In this document: in pieces, positions 1 through 8,664 of the stretch
Numbering within the stretch: the stretch's first letter is position 1
Layout of the letters: each line of letters begins with the position of its first letter
Source: CAVPCZ01 sp963779225
Lineage (GTDB): Bacteria > Bacteroidota > Ignavibacteria > UBA10030 > UBA6906
DNA length: 64,000 nt
Direction: 5' to 3'
Assembly (NCBI GenBank): GCA_963779225.1
Contig: CAVZWW010000003.1
Location: forward strand, 868,001-932,000
Notes under the pieces: generated by a model
The model's database searches: none
Told to the model about the DNA's origin: nothing
The model's input: the letters and a program-made list of their open reading frames with translations, nothing else
Made by a program: the position numbers and the translations under genes

Positions 1-1
1 G

Positions 2-109
2 GACATGGACCGGAGCCAGATGAAATCGGCGACCCGGTCTCTTCCCCCGGCCGAAGTGGAAGACGCCGTGCGGGCTGACAACTCGATACTCTACACCAAG
101 GTCTGGTGA
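2..109 (+). CDS. C-terminal end of an unidentified protein (partial)
   Basis: An open frame enters from the left edge and runs 35 codons to a TGA at 107-109, ending in LYTKVW. The next gene starts five bases later, so this looks like the tail of a gene in the same transcription unit. The visible residues are too few and too non-descript to name a family. Confidence 0.5.
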   Translation, partial: DMDRSQMKSATRSLPPAEVEDAVRADNSILYTKVW

Positions 110-113
110 CTTC

Positions 114-1595
114 ATGACTCGATCTCCTTTCAGGAGCACAGGCAAAGCCCTCGGGCTTCTGCTCCTGGTGTATCTTGCCCTGCTGATCCCCGATCGTGAT
201 CCGTCAGTGTTTGTGCGGACAACCCCGTCTGCTAAATCACCGTTTGCCTGGAATCAGGATCCGTTCTGGGAACAACTCGAAACGGCATTTGTTGCCGCAC
301 GGGGCATGGATTCAGCTGTACGGCTGGCAACGATACAGACGTCGCTGCAGAACCTGTCGCACAACGTGGATCGGTTTGATGCTGAAGCGTTTTCCCCGAC
401 AGATTCGATATTTCGCCGGATTGAAGGGATCGTGTTCCGCGTCTCGCCCCTGGTTGCTGTCACCCCGTCCCGTTTCATCAGCTATGCCGCGGAACTGCTC
501 TGGATGCGCGATGCACTCAAGCGCCAGTCGCAGCGATGGGACATGAACAATCAGGAGGCGCGGACCACGCTGTACCGGCTCCTCTATGGGAGCCGGAGCG
601 CGCTGGAAGAGGTCATGCTTCAGCTGCCACGCGAGGAAATACCGCCTCTTATGGCGGGAGTCGACGAGCCCTCCGCATGTCCGGCAGCATCCCTTCTGGG
701 AGTTCGTCTCCGGAGCGGCGATATTCTCCTGTCGCGCGGCGGCGCTCCGACTTCTGCCCTGATTGCACGGGGCAATGATTTTCCCGGATATTTCTCCCAT
801 GTTGCCCTGGTCCATGTTGACAGCGCGACCGGGTCTTTGACGCTTATGGAATCACACATTGAAAGGGGGGTGACACTCTCCACGCCGGGAGAATACCTCC
901 ATGACAGGAAACTGCGTATGCTTGTGCTCCGTCTCCGGCATGACCTGCCGGCCGTGAGAAAAGATCCCCTGCTTCCCCACCGGGCGGCGTGTGAGGCCTT
1001 TGCAGCGGCGCGGGCAGCACACATCCCGTATGATTTTGCCATGGATTACCGGGACACAACGGCGCTGTTTTGTTCCGAGGTCGCATCGCGGCCGTACCGG
1101 AAGCTTGGCATTATCCTCTGGTCCGGTCTCTCGCACATCTCCACACCCGGATTGCAGCGCTGGCTGGCCGGATTCGGGGTCAGAAACTTCGTGACACAGC
1201 AGCCATCGGACCTGGAATACGATCCGCAACTTCGTATCGTGGCGGAATGGCGGGACATCGGAGCCCTGCAGAAAGATCATATCGACGACGCCGTCACGGA
1301 GGCGATGCTGGAAGGTGCCGAGCGGGGGGACGAACTGGCCTATGCCTGGTACGAGCTCCCGATCGCTCGCCTCGCGCGGTGGTACTCCATGATCCTCAAT
1401 GTATTCGGAGAGATTGGACCGGTACCCGAAGGCATGTCCGCCACATCGGGACTACGAAACCGGACCTACACCGCCCGGCATGATGCGGCAGCTGCCAGGG
1501 TGAAGAAGGACGTAGAAACGTTCGTCCGGGAACACGACTACCAACCGCCTTACTGGAGGTTGCTGGCCATGGCACGCAAAGCCCTCGAAGGTTGA
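114..1595 (+). CDS. YiiX/YaeF-like permuted papain-fold amidase (C92-type)
   Basis: A 493-aa protein with a hydrophobic N-terminal segment (about residues 12-26), so it is probably exported or membrane-anchored. The core at about 195-345 has the permuted NlpC/P60 (papain-like) layout: a GDILLSRG strand, catalytic His229 in SHVALV, Glu246 in ESHIERG, and Cys320 in LFCSEV near the end of the domain. In this family the His precedes the Cys, the reverse of classical NlpC/P60. Members cleave amide or ester bonds, with lipid or peptidoglycan-derived substrates proposed; the substrate here is unknown. The N-terminal 190 and C-terminal 130 residues are not recognised. The stop overlaps the region just before the M24 peptidase gene, so the two are probably co-transcribed. 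Confidence 0.75.
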   Translation: MTRSPFRSTGKALGLLLLVYLALLIPDRDPSVFVRTTPSAKSPFAWNQDPFWEQLETAFVAARGMDSAVRLATIQTSLQNLSHNVDRFDAEAFSPTDSIFRRIEGIVFRVSPLVAVTPSRFISYAAELLWMRDALKRQSQRWDMNNQEARTTLYRLLYGSRSALEEVMLQLPREEIPPLMAGVDEPSACPAASLLGVRLRSGDILLSRGGAPTSALIARGNDFPGYFSHVALVHVDSATGSLTLMESHIERGVTLSTPGEYLHDRKLRMLVLRLRHDLPAVRKDPLLPHRAACEAFAAARAAHIPYDFAMDYRDTTALFCSEVASRPYRKLGIILWSGLSHISTPGLQRWLAGFGVRNFVTQQPSDLEYDPQLRIVAEWRDIGALQKDHIDDAVTEAMLEGAERGDELAYAWYELPIARLARWYSMILNVFGEIGPVPEGMSATSGLRNRTYTARHDAAAARVKKDVETFVREHDYQPPYWRLLAMARKALEG

Positions 1596-1600
1596 TCCCC

Positions 1601-2803
1601 ATGCACCACGATCTGATCAAACAAAAAGTTGCCCAGGCGGCGGCGATTCTCGACGAAACAGGCATCGACTGCTGGGTCACCTTTGTCCGCGAAACCGTTC
1701 TTAACGGAGATCCGATTCTCGATTATCTTGTTCCGGGCAACCTGACCTGGCACAGCGCTCTCATCATATCTTCCACGGGCAGAACGTGTGCAATCGTCGG
1801 CAGGTACGACCGCCAGATGGTGGTGGACACCGGAGCGTACGGACAGGTGCTGGATTATGTGCAGGGGATTCGCAAACCGTTTCTTTCATACATGAACACC
1901 CTCCATCCCCGTTCCATCGCGGTCAACTACTCCGTGGATAGCGAGATCTGCGACGGCATTACACACGGCATGTACCTCACACTGATGGACATGCTCAGGG
2001 AGGCCCGGCTTGACGGCTGCGTGATCAGTGCGGAGCCCGTCGTTTCCGCTCTCCGGCAGCGCAAATCCCCCGCGGAGCTTGCAGCGATACGGGAAGCCAT
2101 CCGCCATACAGAGGAAATCTACGACAGGACGGGCGCTGCCATGCGTGCGGGAATGACCGAGGCGGACATTGCTGCGTTCATGCGTGAAGAGGTGGCGCGC
2201 CGTGGTCTGGGGTTTGCCTGGGATCCCCATTCCTGCCCGTCGGTGTTTACCGGGCCGGACACCGCGGAAGCACACTACGCTCCAACCGGACGGACCGTGC
2301 AGGGGGGACATGTGCTGAATATCGATTTCGGTGTGAAGGTCAACGGGTACGTCTCGGACATCCAGCGCACCTACTATGTCCTGCGGCAGGGCGAGTCGGT
2401 TGCCCCGCCCGAAGTCCGGAGGGGATTCGACACGATTGCACGGGCGATTGAGTCCGCACGCCTGGTGATGAAACCGGGCGTGCCGGGGATTGTCGTCGAT
2501 ACTGCGGCCCGGAGGATTGTTACCGGCGCAGGGTACGAAGAGTTTCCGCATGCGCTCGGGCACCAGGTCGGACGGTTCGCTCATGACGGGACGGCTCTTC
2601 TGGCGCCGCAGTGGGAAAAATACGGCCGGAAGCCCTTTGTTCTCCTCGAAGAAGGGATGGTCTTTACGATTGAACCACGACTGACCGTGCCCGGCCACGG
2701 CATCGCCACTGTTGAAGAAATGGTGGTGGTGACGAAAGACGGAGCCGAGTACCTTTCACGGGCGCAGAAAGAACTGCGCTACATCCAGGCCGACGACCAA
2801 TGA
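1601..2803 (+). CDS. M24-family metallopeptidase (Xaa-Pro aminopeptidase type)
   Basis: A 400-aa protein with a creatinase-like N-terminal domain (about 1-150) and a C-terminal pita-bread metallopeptidase domain. The five metal ligands can be placed: Asp242 (NIDFG), Asp253 (VSDIQRT), His321 (HALGHQ), Glu358 (FTIEPR) and Glu372 (TVEEM), the usual D-D-H-E-E set for two metals. Such enzymes typically release an N-terminal residue before proline. I prefer ATG 1601, with GAAGG about 9 nt upstream, over an in-frame TTG at 1592. The stop overlaps the start of the following MFS gene (ATGA), so translation is probably coupled. Related M24 creatinases share the fold, so the exact substrate is open. Confidence 0.85.
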   Translation: MHHDLIKQKVAQAAAILDETGIDCWVTFVRETVLNGDPILDYLVPGNLTWHSALIISSTGRTCAIVGRYDRQMVVDTGAYGQVLDYVQGIRKPFLSYMNTLHPRSIAVNYSVDSEICDGITHGMYLTLMDMLREARLDGCVISAEPVVSALRQRKSPAELAAIREAIRHTEEIYDRTGAAMRAGMTEADIAAFMREEVARRGLGFAWDPHSCPSVFTGPDTAEAHYAPTGRTVQGGHVLNIDFGVKVNGYVSDIQRTYYVLRQGESVAPPEVRRGFDTIARAIESARLVMKPGVPGIVVDTAARRIVTGAGYEEFPHALGHQVGRFAHDGTALLAPQWEKYGRKPFVLLEEGMVFTIEPRLTVPGHGIATVEEMVVVTKDGAEYLSRAQKELRYIQADDQ

Positions 2804-3993
2804 AACGCGGAACATACATTATCTTCTTCACCGTTCTTGTTGATGTGCTCGGCTTCGGCATTGTCATCCCCATTCTCCCGTTCTATGTGACCGAATTCGG
2901 CGTCTCTCCCACTGTTGTGACAATGCTTTTTGCCTCCTTCTCGTTTTTCTCGTTTCTCAGCGCACCGTTTCTCGGTTCCCTGTCCGACCGCGTCGGCAGA
3001 CGGCCGGTGATCATTCTGAGCATCATCAGCACGGCGATCGGTTGGTTTGTGTTTGCCAGTGCATCCGCGGTCTGGATGCTCTTTCTGGGCCGGATCATTG
3101 ACGGGGCGGCGGCGGGGAATTTCACGAGCGCACAGGGATACATGGTCGATATTGCGAAAGACGAGAAGGAGCGGACCAGAAACCTCGGCATCCTGAGCGC
3201 GATCTTCGGCATCGGATTCCTCCTCGGTCCGATTCTGGGGGGGCTGCTCAGCCGGGTTTCGCATGCCTTCCCCTTCTGGGTCGCCGGCATTCTGGCATCG
3301 GTGAACGCGGTCAGTGCGATACTCTTTCTTCCCGAATCGCATGGTGCACCGAATGCCGAAAAGAAGATCGACTATCATCCTCTGGTGCCGCTCGCGCGGG
3401 CCTGGCGCGACAAAGCGCTGCGCCCCCTCTACGTCACCTGGACCACTTTTGCTCTTGCATTCGTGATCGGACAGTCCGTATTCGCCCTGTTTGTGAAGGA
3501 TGTGTTTGGTTTCACAGCCTTTGCGACGGGGATGGCCTTTGCGTTTATCGGCGTCGTGGTGGTTCTCAATCAGACGATCCTGCTTCAACGGTTCTGGCTG
3601 AAGAAATTTGCCGAAGCACGCCTGCAAATATTGATGCTGGTGATTCTTGCGCTGGGACTTCTCTGTATAGCCGTCGAGATTCTTCCCCTGTTCTATGTCG
3701 GTCTTCTCGGACTGGGAACCGGTCAGGCGGTCTTGAGGGTCGTGGTGACCAGTCAGGTGGCCGGTGGCGCCGGGCCGCTGCGTCGGGGGGAGTCCATCGG
3801 GATACTGTCGGCCATCATGTCAGCAAGCATGGTGGTCGCGCCCGTCGTGGCCGGAGTCCTCTTCGAGATCAACCATGTGGCCCCGTACATTCTGGCGATC
3901 CTGGTCCTGCTGGCAGGACTCGTGGAGTTGTGGAAACACCCGCAGAAGGGGGGCGTGGTGCCGGCTGCAGGAGAATCAGCAGGAGAGCACTAG
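2800..3993 (+). CDS. MFS transporter, DHA1/TetA-like
   Basis: A 397-aa, strongly hydrophobic protein consistent with 12 membrane helices. It starts with the GFGIVIPILPFY segment typical of TetA-like drug:H+ antiporters. The loop between helices 2 and 3 carries signature motif A (GSLSDRVGRRPVI), and a motif-C-like GIGFLLGPILGG lies near helix 5. It is an inner-membrane secondary transporter. Family resemblance favours efflux, but the ATGA overlap with an M24 peptidase leaves uptake or export of a peptide product possible. The direction and substrate cannot be read from sequence. Confidence 0.85.
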   Translation: MKRGTYIIFFTVLVDVLGFGIVIPILPFYVTEFGVSPTVVTMLFASFSFFSFLSAPFLGSLSDRVGRRPVIILSIISTAIGWFVFASASAVWMLFLGRIIDGAAAGNFTSAQGYMVDIAKDEKERTRNLGILSAIFGIGFLLGPILGGLLSRVSHAFPFWVAGILASVNAVSAILFLPESHGAPNAEKKIDYHPLVPLARAWRDKALRPLYVTWTTFALAFVIGQSVFALFVKDVFGFTAFATGMAFAFIGVVVVLNQTILLQRFWLKKFAEARLQILMLVILALGLLCIAVEILPLFYVGLLGLGTGQAVLRVVVTSQVAGGAGPLRRGESIGILSAIMSASMVVAPVVAGVLFEINHVAPYILAILVLLAGLVELWKHPQKGGVVPAAGESAGEH

Positions 3994-4049
3994 AGACTGC
4001 ACTCAAGGTTCCAGTGCACTCCGTATTTCCCGTTGCGCGCGGTACATCT

Positions 4050-4059
4050 CCCCCCCCCC
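4050..4059 (+). repeat. Run of ten C residues in intergenic DNA
   Basis: A 10-base C homopolymer lies in the 175-bp gap between the MFS gene and the glycyl radical activase, about 110 bp upstream of the activase start. Homopolymers of this length are prone to slippage. Apart from this tract the gap shows only weak promoter-like matches. Confidence 0.9.
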
Positions 4060-4168
4060 GCAACATTCCACATTTCCCGATGTCCATGATGCATTGTCTC
4101 TCCTGTTACACCTCGGATTTCCCGTTGAACACGTTGCATCTTCTCCCCGGTGGCGGTATCTTTACTGT

Positions 4169-5071
4169 ATGGTCGGCTCAATCTTCGATATCATGCGCTG
4201 TGCGATCAACGACGGCCCCGGCATCCGGACCACCGTGTTCCTGAAGGGGTGTCCGCTGGAGTGCTGGTGGTGTCACAACCCCGAGGGGATGGCCGGACAA
4301 TTGGAAATAGCCTACCGTGCCGACCGTTGTCTCCTCTGTGGCGACTGTGTTGAGGCATGTCCACAGGGAGCCCTGCAACGGACCGACGGACGCATCGATC
4401 GCGCTTCCGACCTATGTGTGGTGTGTGGAACGTGTGCGGACCATTGCATGACCGGTGCCCGCGAAACTGTAGGCCGGACTATGAGTGTTGATGATCTACT
4501 GGCGGAGATCCTCAAAGACCGGGTGTTCTATGATGAATCCGGCGGGGGCGTCACCTTTTCGGGAGGAGAGCCCCTCATGCAGGCGCAATTCCTGGCGGCC
4601 GTCCTGAAGAAGTGCAGGGAACGCGGCGTGCATACGACAATCGAAACCTCCGGCTACACCTCCCCGTCGAATCTCGAACTGGTGATGGACCACACCGACC
4701 TCTTTCTGTACGATGTGAAGGTGATCGATGATGACCTCCATCAACGCCATACCGGTGTATCGAATCGGACCATCCTGCAGAACCTTGCGATGCTCGCCGC
4801 ACGCGGGAAATCGGTGATTGTACGCGTTCCGATGATTGCGGGTGTGAATGATGATGAGGCGAGTATCAGTGCCATCGGGACTTTTGTGGCGGGACTGGAG
4901 GGTGTCCGGGAGATGCATCTTCTGCCGTTCCATGACAGTGCGGGAGCGAAGTACCGGAGTCTGAATAGGGAGTTTCATATGACCGCGGCACACAGGCCCG
5001 GCGATCAACGGATCCGGTCCGCCGCTGCGCAACTCACCGCGTGCGGCTTGTTGGTCTCCATAGGAGGGTAA
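4169..5071 (+). CDS. hypE: Glycyl radical enzyme activase (radical SAM), HypE-like
   Basis: A 300-aa radical SAM activase. The [4Fe-4S] cluster that cleaves S-adenosylmethionine is bound by Cys28, Cys32 and Cys35 (CPLECWWC), preceded by the DGPGIRTTVFLKGC segment typical of glycyl radical activases. A ferredoxin-like insert with two further Cys clusters (CLLCGDCVEAC and CVVCGTCADHC) follows at about 50-100, as in activases of dehydratases and lyases rather than the shorter PflA. GGGVTFSGGEPL is the conserved SAM-binding stretch. ATG 4169 is chosen because the signature starts immediately after it; the frame stays open further upstream but without protein-like content. The stop is 6 bp from the radical enzyme it would activate, so the pair is surely co-expressed. 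Confidence 0.9.
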   Translation: MVGSIFDIMRCAINDGPGIRTTVFLKGCPLECWWCHNPEGMAGQLEIAYRADRCLLCGDCVEACPQGALQRTDGRIDRASDLCVVCGTCADHCMTGARETVGRTMSVDDLLAEILKDRVFYDESGGGVTFSGGEPLMQAQFLAAVLKKCRERGVHTTIETSGYTSPSNLELVMDHTDLFLYDVKVIDDDLHQRHTGVSNRTILQNLAMLAARGKSVIVRVPMIAGVNDDEASISAIGTFVAGLEGVREMHLLPFHDSAGAKYRSLNREFHMTAAHRPGDQRIRSAAAQLTACGLLVSIGG

Positions 5072-5077
5072 AATCCC

Positions 5078-7435
5078 ATGACGGAACGCGTCCAACGGCT
5101 GCGCACACAGAGTATCACGGCAGTCCCCCATCTTTCCGCGGAGCGGGCGTTGCTGGTGACGGAGGCCGTCAAGACAGCGGGGTTCCATTCTCCTCCCATG
5201 AGACGCGCCTTGGTGTTCAAACATCTGATGGAACACAACACCGTTTCAATCCTCGACGGAGAGCTGATCGTCGGCGAGCGCGGGCCGGCACCCAAAGCGA
5301 CGCCCACCTATCCGGAAATCTGCTGCCATTCGCTTCAGGATCTGGACATCCTGAACTCCCGCCCGAAGATTCCCTACGCAGTCAGTGATGATGTCCGGCG
5401 CGACTATGCCGCAACCGTCATTCCCTCCTGGCAGGGGAAGACCCTGCGTGAGAAGATCTTCGCAGAGATGACGGAGGATTGGAAAGAAGCATACGCCGCG
5501 GGAGTTTTTACGGAATTCATGGAGCAGCGGGCCCCGGGGCACACCGTGCTGGATGATAAGATATACCGGAAGGGGATGCTGGACTTCGTGCGCGAGATTG
5601 ACTCCCGGCTGTCAGAGCTCGACTATTTTAACGATGCCGCCGCTCTCCGCAAGCAGGAAGAACTCCGCGCCATGCGTCTCTGTGCGGAAGCGATAATGAC
5701 CTTTGCCCGGCGGTATGCAGACAGGGCGGAAGACATGGCGCGTACCGAATCCAACCCCGTGCGCAGGGAGGAGCTCCGGATGATCGCGGCTGTCTGCCGC
5801 CGCGTTCCCGCATATGCGCCACGCACCTTTCACGAAGCACTGCAGGCGTACTGGTTTGTCCATCTCGGCGTTGTCACCGAACTAAATCCCTGGGACTCGT
5901 TCAATCCGGGCCGTCTCGATCAGCACCTGTATCCGTTCTATGCGAGCGAGGTACAGCAGGGCCTGCTGACGGATGAACAGGCGAAGGAACTGCTGGAGTG
6001 TCTCTGGGTGAAGTTTAACAACCAGCCTGCGCCGCCGAAGGTGGGTGTCACCGCCGCGGAAAGCGCTACCTACACCGATTTCTGTAATATCAATTCAGGC
6101 GGCCTGCGCACCGACGGGTCCGACGCCGTCAATGATGTAACCTTCCTGGTCCTGGATGTCGTCGACGAGATGCGCTTGGTGCAGCCCGGTTCCAATATCC
6201 AGCTCAGCCGGAAAAACCCCGATGCATTCCTCAAGCGCGCCCTGCGGATTGTCCGGAAGGGCTGGGGGCAGCCTTCGATCTTCAACGCGGATACGGTGAT
6301 CGAAGAGATGCTGCGCCAGGGGAAATCCATTGCTGATGCCCGGGACGGCGGGACAAGCGGCTGCGTGGAAACGGGCGCTTTCGGAAAAGAAAGTTACATC
6401 CTGACGGGGTACTTCAACTTTCCCAAGATCCTGGAAATCACCCTGCACAACGGCGCGGATCCTCGCACAGGCAAGGTCATCGGCGCAGCCACAGGCGACC
6501 CGCGTGAATTCACCTCAGTCGAGCAGCTGCTGGCGGCCTACCGGCGGCAGGTGCAGCATTTTGCCGATATTAAAATCCGCGGCAACAATGTGATTGAACG
6601 GCTGTACGCGGACTACATGCCGACACCCTTCCTTTCCCTGCTCATCGATGACTGCATTGCCAACGGGATGGACTATGCCGACGGAGGGGCGCGATACAAC
6701 ACCAACTACATACAGGGTGTCGGCATCGGCACGCTTACCGACTGCCTGTCAGCCGTGAAGGTTCATGTGTTCGACCAACAGAATCTCACGATGGAGGAGC
6801 TGCTCACGGCGATGCGCACGGACTTCGAAGGCAACGAACGGGTGCGCCAGATGCTTCTGCACAAGACTCCCCGGTACGGCAATGACGACGACCGGGCGGA
6901 TGCACTTATGCGGGAGGGCTTCGAGATTTTCTATGATGCGGTCAATGGAAGGCCCAATACCAAGGGGGGAGTGTATCGTATCCAGATGCTGCCGACAACG
7001 TGTCACGTCTATTTCGGGTCTGTGACCGGCGCTTCGGCGGACGGACGGAGAGCGTGGACACCGCTGTCGGAGGGGATTTCGCCCGTGCAGGGCGCAGACC
7101 GGGCGGGCCCGACTGCGGTCCTGCGTTCGGCAGCCAAGATGGATCATGTACGGACAGGAGGAACGCTGCTGAATCAAAAATTCACTCCGGCTCTGGTGGA
7201 GGGCGAAAAGGGACTGGAAACCCTGACCCGGCTGGTGCGTTCCTATTTCACCATGGGTGGCCATCACATTCAGTTCAATGTCGTCGACGCGGAGACACTC
7301 CGGGCGGCGCAGCAACAACCGGATCTTCACCGCGACCTGATCGTCCGGGTGGCCGGGTACAGCGATTACTTCTGCGACCTGGGAAAGGCGCTGCAGGACG
7401 AGATCATCGAACGCACGGAACACCAGGCGTTCTGA
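5078..7435 (+). CDS. hypD: Glycyl radical enzyme, probable trans-4-hydroxy-L-proline dehydratase
   Basis: A 785-aa glycyl radical enzyme. Radical Gly760 lies in RVAGYSDYF and thiyl Cys429 in TSGCVETG with Glu431 two residues on, the CxE pattern of the dehydratase/lyase branch rather than PFL (which has CC). The spacing agrees with C. difficile HypD as I recall it from its published structure. Subtracting 5 from its residues F152, H160, D278, S334, D339, F340, C434, E436, Y450, T645 and G765 lands on the same amino acid here every time (F147, H155, D273, S329, D334, F335, C429, E431, Y445, T640, G760). HypD dehydrates trans-4-hydroxy-L-proline to a pyrroline carboxylate that a reductase turns into proline. 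No reductase gene is visible in the window. A GGAGGG at 5063-5068 serves the ATG at 5078. The enzyme is oxygen-sensitive, implying anaerobic growth. Confidence 0.85.
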   Translation: MTERVQRLRTQSITAVPHLSAERALLVTEAVKTAGFHSPPMRRALVFKHLMEHNTVSILDGELIVGERGPAPKATPTYPEICCHSLQDLDILNSRPKIPYAVSDDVRRDYAATVIPSWQGKTLREKIFAEMTEDWKEAYAAGVFTEFMEQRAPGHTVLDDKIYRKGMLDFVREIDSRLSELDYFNDAAALRKQEELRAMRLCAEAIMTFARRYADRAEDMARTESNPVRREELRMIAAVCRRVPAYAPRTFHEALQAYWFVHLGVVTELNPWDSFNPGRLDQHLYPFYASEVQQGLLTDEQAKELLECLWVKFNNQPAPPKVGVTAAESATYTDFCNINSGGLRTDGSDAVNDVTFLVLDVVDEMRLVQPGSNIQLSRKNPDAFLKRALRIVRKGWGQPSIFNADTVIEEMLRQGKSIADARDGGTSGCVETGAFGKESYILTGYFNFPKILEITLHNGADPRTGKVIGAATGDPREFTSVEQLLAAYRRQVQHFADIKIRGNNVIERLYADYMPTPFLSLLIDDCIANGMDYADGGARYNTNYIQGVGIGTLTDCLSAVKVHVFDQQNLTMEELLTAMRTDFEGNERVRQMLLHKTPRYGNDDDRADALMREGFEIFYDAVNGRPNTKGGVYRIQMLPTTCHVYFGSVTGASADGRRAWTPLSEGISPVQGADRAGPTAVLRSAAKMDHVRTGGTLLNQKFTPALVEGEKGLETLTRLVRSYFTMGGHHIQFNVVDAETLRAAQQQPDLHRDLIVRVAGYSDYFCDLGKALQDEIIERTEHQAF

Positions 7436-7589
7436 CGGATACCGCGAAGCGACCTCCGGACAAGTGTAGAGCCGCCGGGAACGCGGGGAAAACCTCGCGC
7501 CTGACGGAAAGGTCCGGGATGGACGGCCGGGTCTGCCGTTCACGCTGACGTTCCGACGCCGACTTCCACGACGGCCTCCCGCAGGCTCT

Positions 7590-8420
7590 TCAGAGAGACC
7601 CCGTAGGAGCGTCCTCCACACGGATTCCCCGCCTTGCTGCTTCGCGTGCGCGTTCCTCGCGTGCGGTGATCTTCTGATCCATCCAGGGGAAAAGCAGCGG
7701 TACAGGACGTGCGACAGGTGGAAGAGCGGCGTTCAGGATGAGTGCGCGCCGCGGAACAGGGGAATGGTTCGGGCCGGTATGGTGCAGCATGTAGGGTCCG
7801 TGAAACGTTGCGCCCCCCTCCCCGAGCGGACAGGAGACAATGCCTGTCAGGCGGTGTCGCTCCTCCGGGGCAAGCTCAAGGGCATGGATTCGCGGATCGT
7901 TGTTCATGCTCCTATGCGGAAGCACATCGCACCGGTGGCTTTCCGGGATGAACTCCATGCAGCCATTTTCTGGCGTTGCTTCCTGGAGCGGAACCCAGAT
8001 GCTAATCGCGGTGTACCGCAAGGCGGGATCCCAGTAGGCTCCGTCCTGATGCCAGGGGGTCTCCGCCCCCGTCAGTGCGGGCTTGAAAATGGCATGCGCA
8101 ATCTCACAGGTGGCTTCAGGCCCCAGGAGCTGCCGCGCGACAGCCGTGGCGTTCACGAGCAGCAACGAATCCTGCATCTCCGGGGCATACGTCGCAGGAT
8201 GCAAAATTTGCGGGAGGGCGGCCCGCTTTCCCTCTTCATCAGTGCCTGCCAGGTCAAACTGGTCCCCCACGTCGCGGCCGGCCATCGTCTCGAAAATCCG
8301 GTCATATGACACGCGCAGACGCGCTACGTCGTCGTGCGTGGTAAGTGACGGGATCGCAAGATACCCTTCATGGTGGAATCTGCCGCACTCTTGCCGGGTG
8401 AGTGAAACGGTTGGAATCAC
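7590..8420 (-). CDS. PhyH-family Fe(II)/2-oxoglutarate dioxygenase
   Basis: A 276-aa protein on the complementary strand, convergent with the hypD-like gene. The double-stranded beta-helix iron site is visible: His and Asp of PWHQDGAYWDP, then the distal His in MLHHTGPNHS followed by Arg in RRALILN, which normally binds 2-oxoglutarate. The phytanoyl-CoA dioxygenase family hydroxylates small molecules such as ectoine, amino acids and lipids; the substrate here is unknown. I chose the GTG at 8420 because family similarity begins directly after it (VIPTVSLTRQE). An upstream in-frame ATG would add 53 residues that do not look like protein. The reaction needs O2, in contrast to the neighbouring radical enzyme. 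Confidence 0.8.
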   Translation of the reverse strand: MIPTVSLTRQECGRFHHEGYLAIPSLTTHDDVARLRVSYDRIFETMAGRDVGDQFDLAGTDEEGKRAALPQILHPATYAPEMQDSLLLVNATAVARQLLGPEATCEIAHAIFKPALTGAETPWHQDGAYWDPALRYTAISIWVPLQEATPENGCMEFIPESHRCDVLPHRSMNNDPRIHALELAPEERHRLTGIVSCPLGEGGATFHGPYMLHHTGPNHSPVPRRALILNAALPPVARPVPLLFPWMDQKITAREERAREAARRGIRVEDAPTGSL

Positions 8421-8596
8421 GCGGGGCCCTTTCTCTGACAGGAGAACGTCGTGTACATAACAAAACCGGCATGTGTGTCCGGAGGTTCCGCCTCCAGGCA
8501 AAAAAGCCCGATTCCTGCGCTGAGGTGGCGTATGCCGCCCGCAGAGGGCCGGCCGGCTCACCAGCGCCCGCAGACTCAAATTTCATCCGCACCCGC

Positions 8597-8625
8597 TTGA
8601 ACCTGACCCGCAGGTATCGTATACT
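8597..8625 (+). promoter_or_regulatory. Sigma70-type promoter for the thioredoxin-TPR gene
   Basis: TTGAAC (8597-8602) and TATACT (8620-8625) are separated by exactly 17 bp, close to the -35/-10 consensus. Transcription would start near 8632, about 33 nt before the ATG of the downstream gene, in the gap between the divergent dioxygenase gene and this one. Confidence 0.7.
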
Positions 8626-8664
8626 ATATCCCCGGTAAGCAAAATAAGGGAGTGGTGCAGGAGT

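Noticed and set aside
4134..4162. TTGCAT-N17-TATCTT as a promoter for the activase
   Set aside because: It would place the transcription start at the start codon itself, giving a leaderless mRNA, and both boxes are weak matches.
3764..4168. An upstream extension of the glycyl radical activase reading frame
   Set aside because: It overlaps the MFS gene in another frame and crosses the C10 tract. Radical SAM similarity begins right after ATG 4169.
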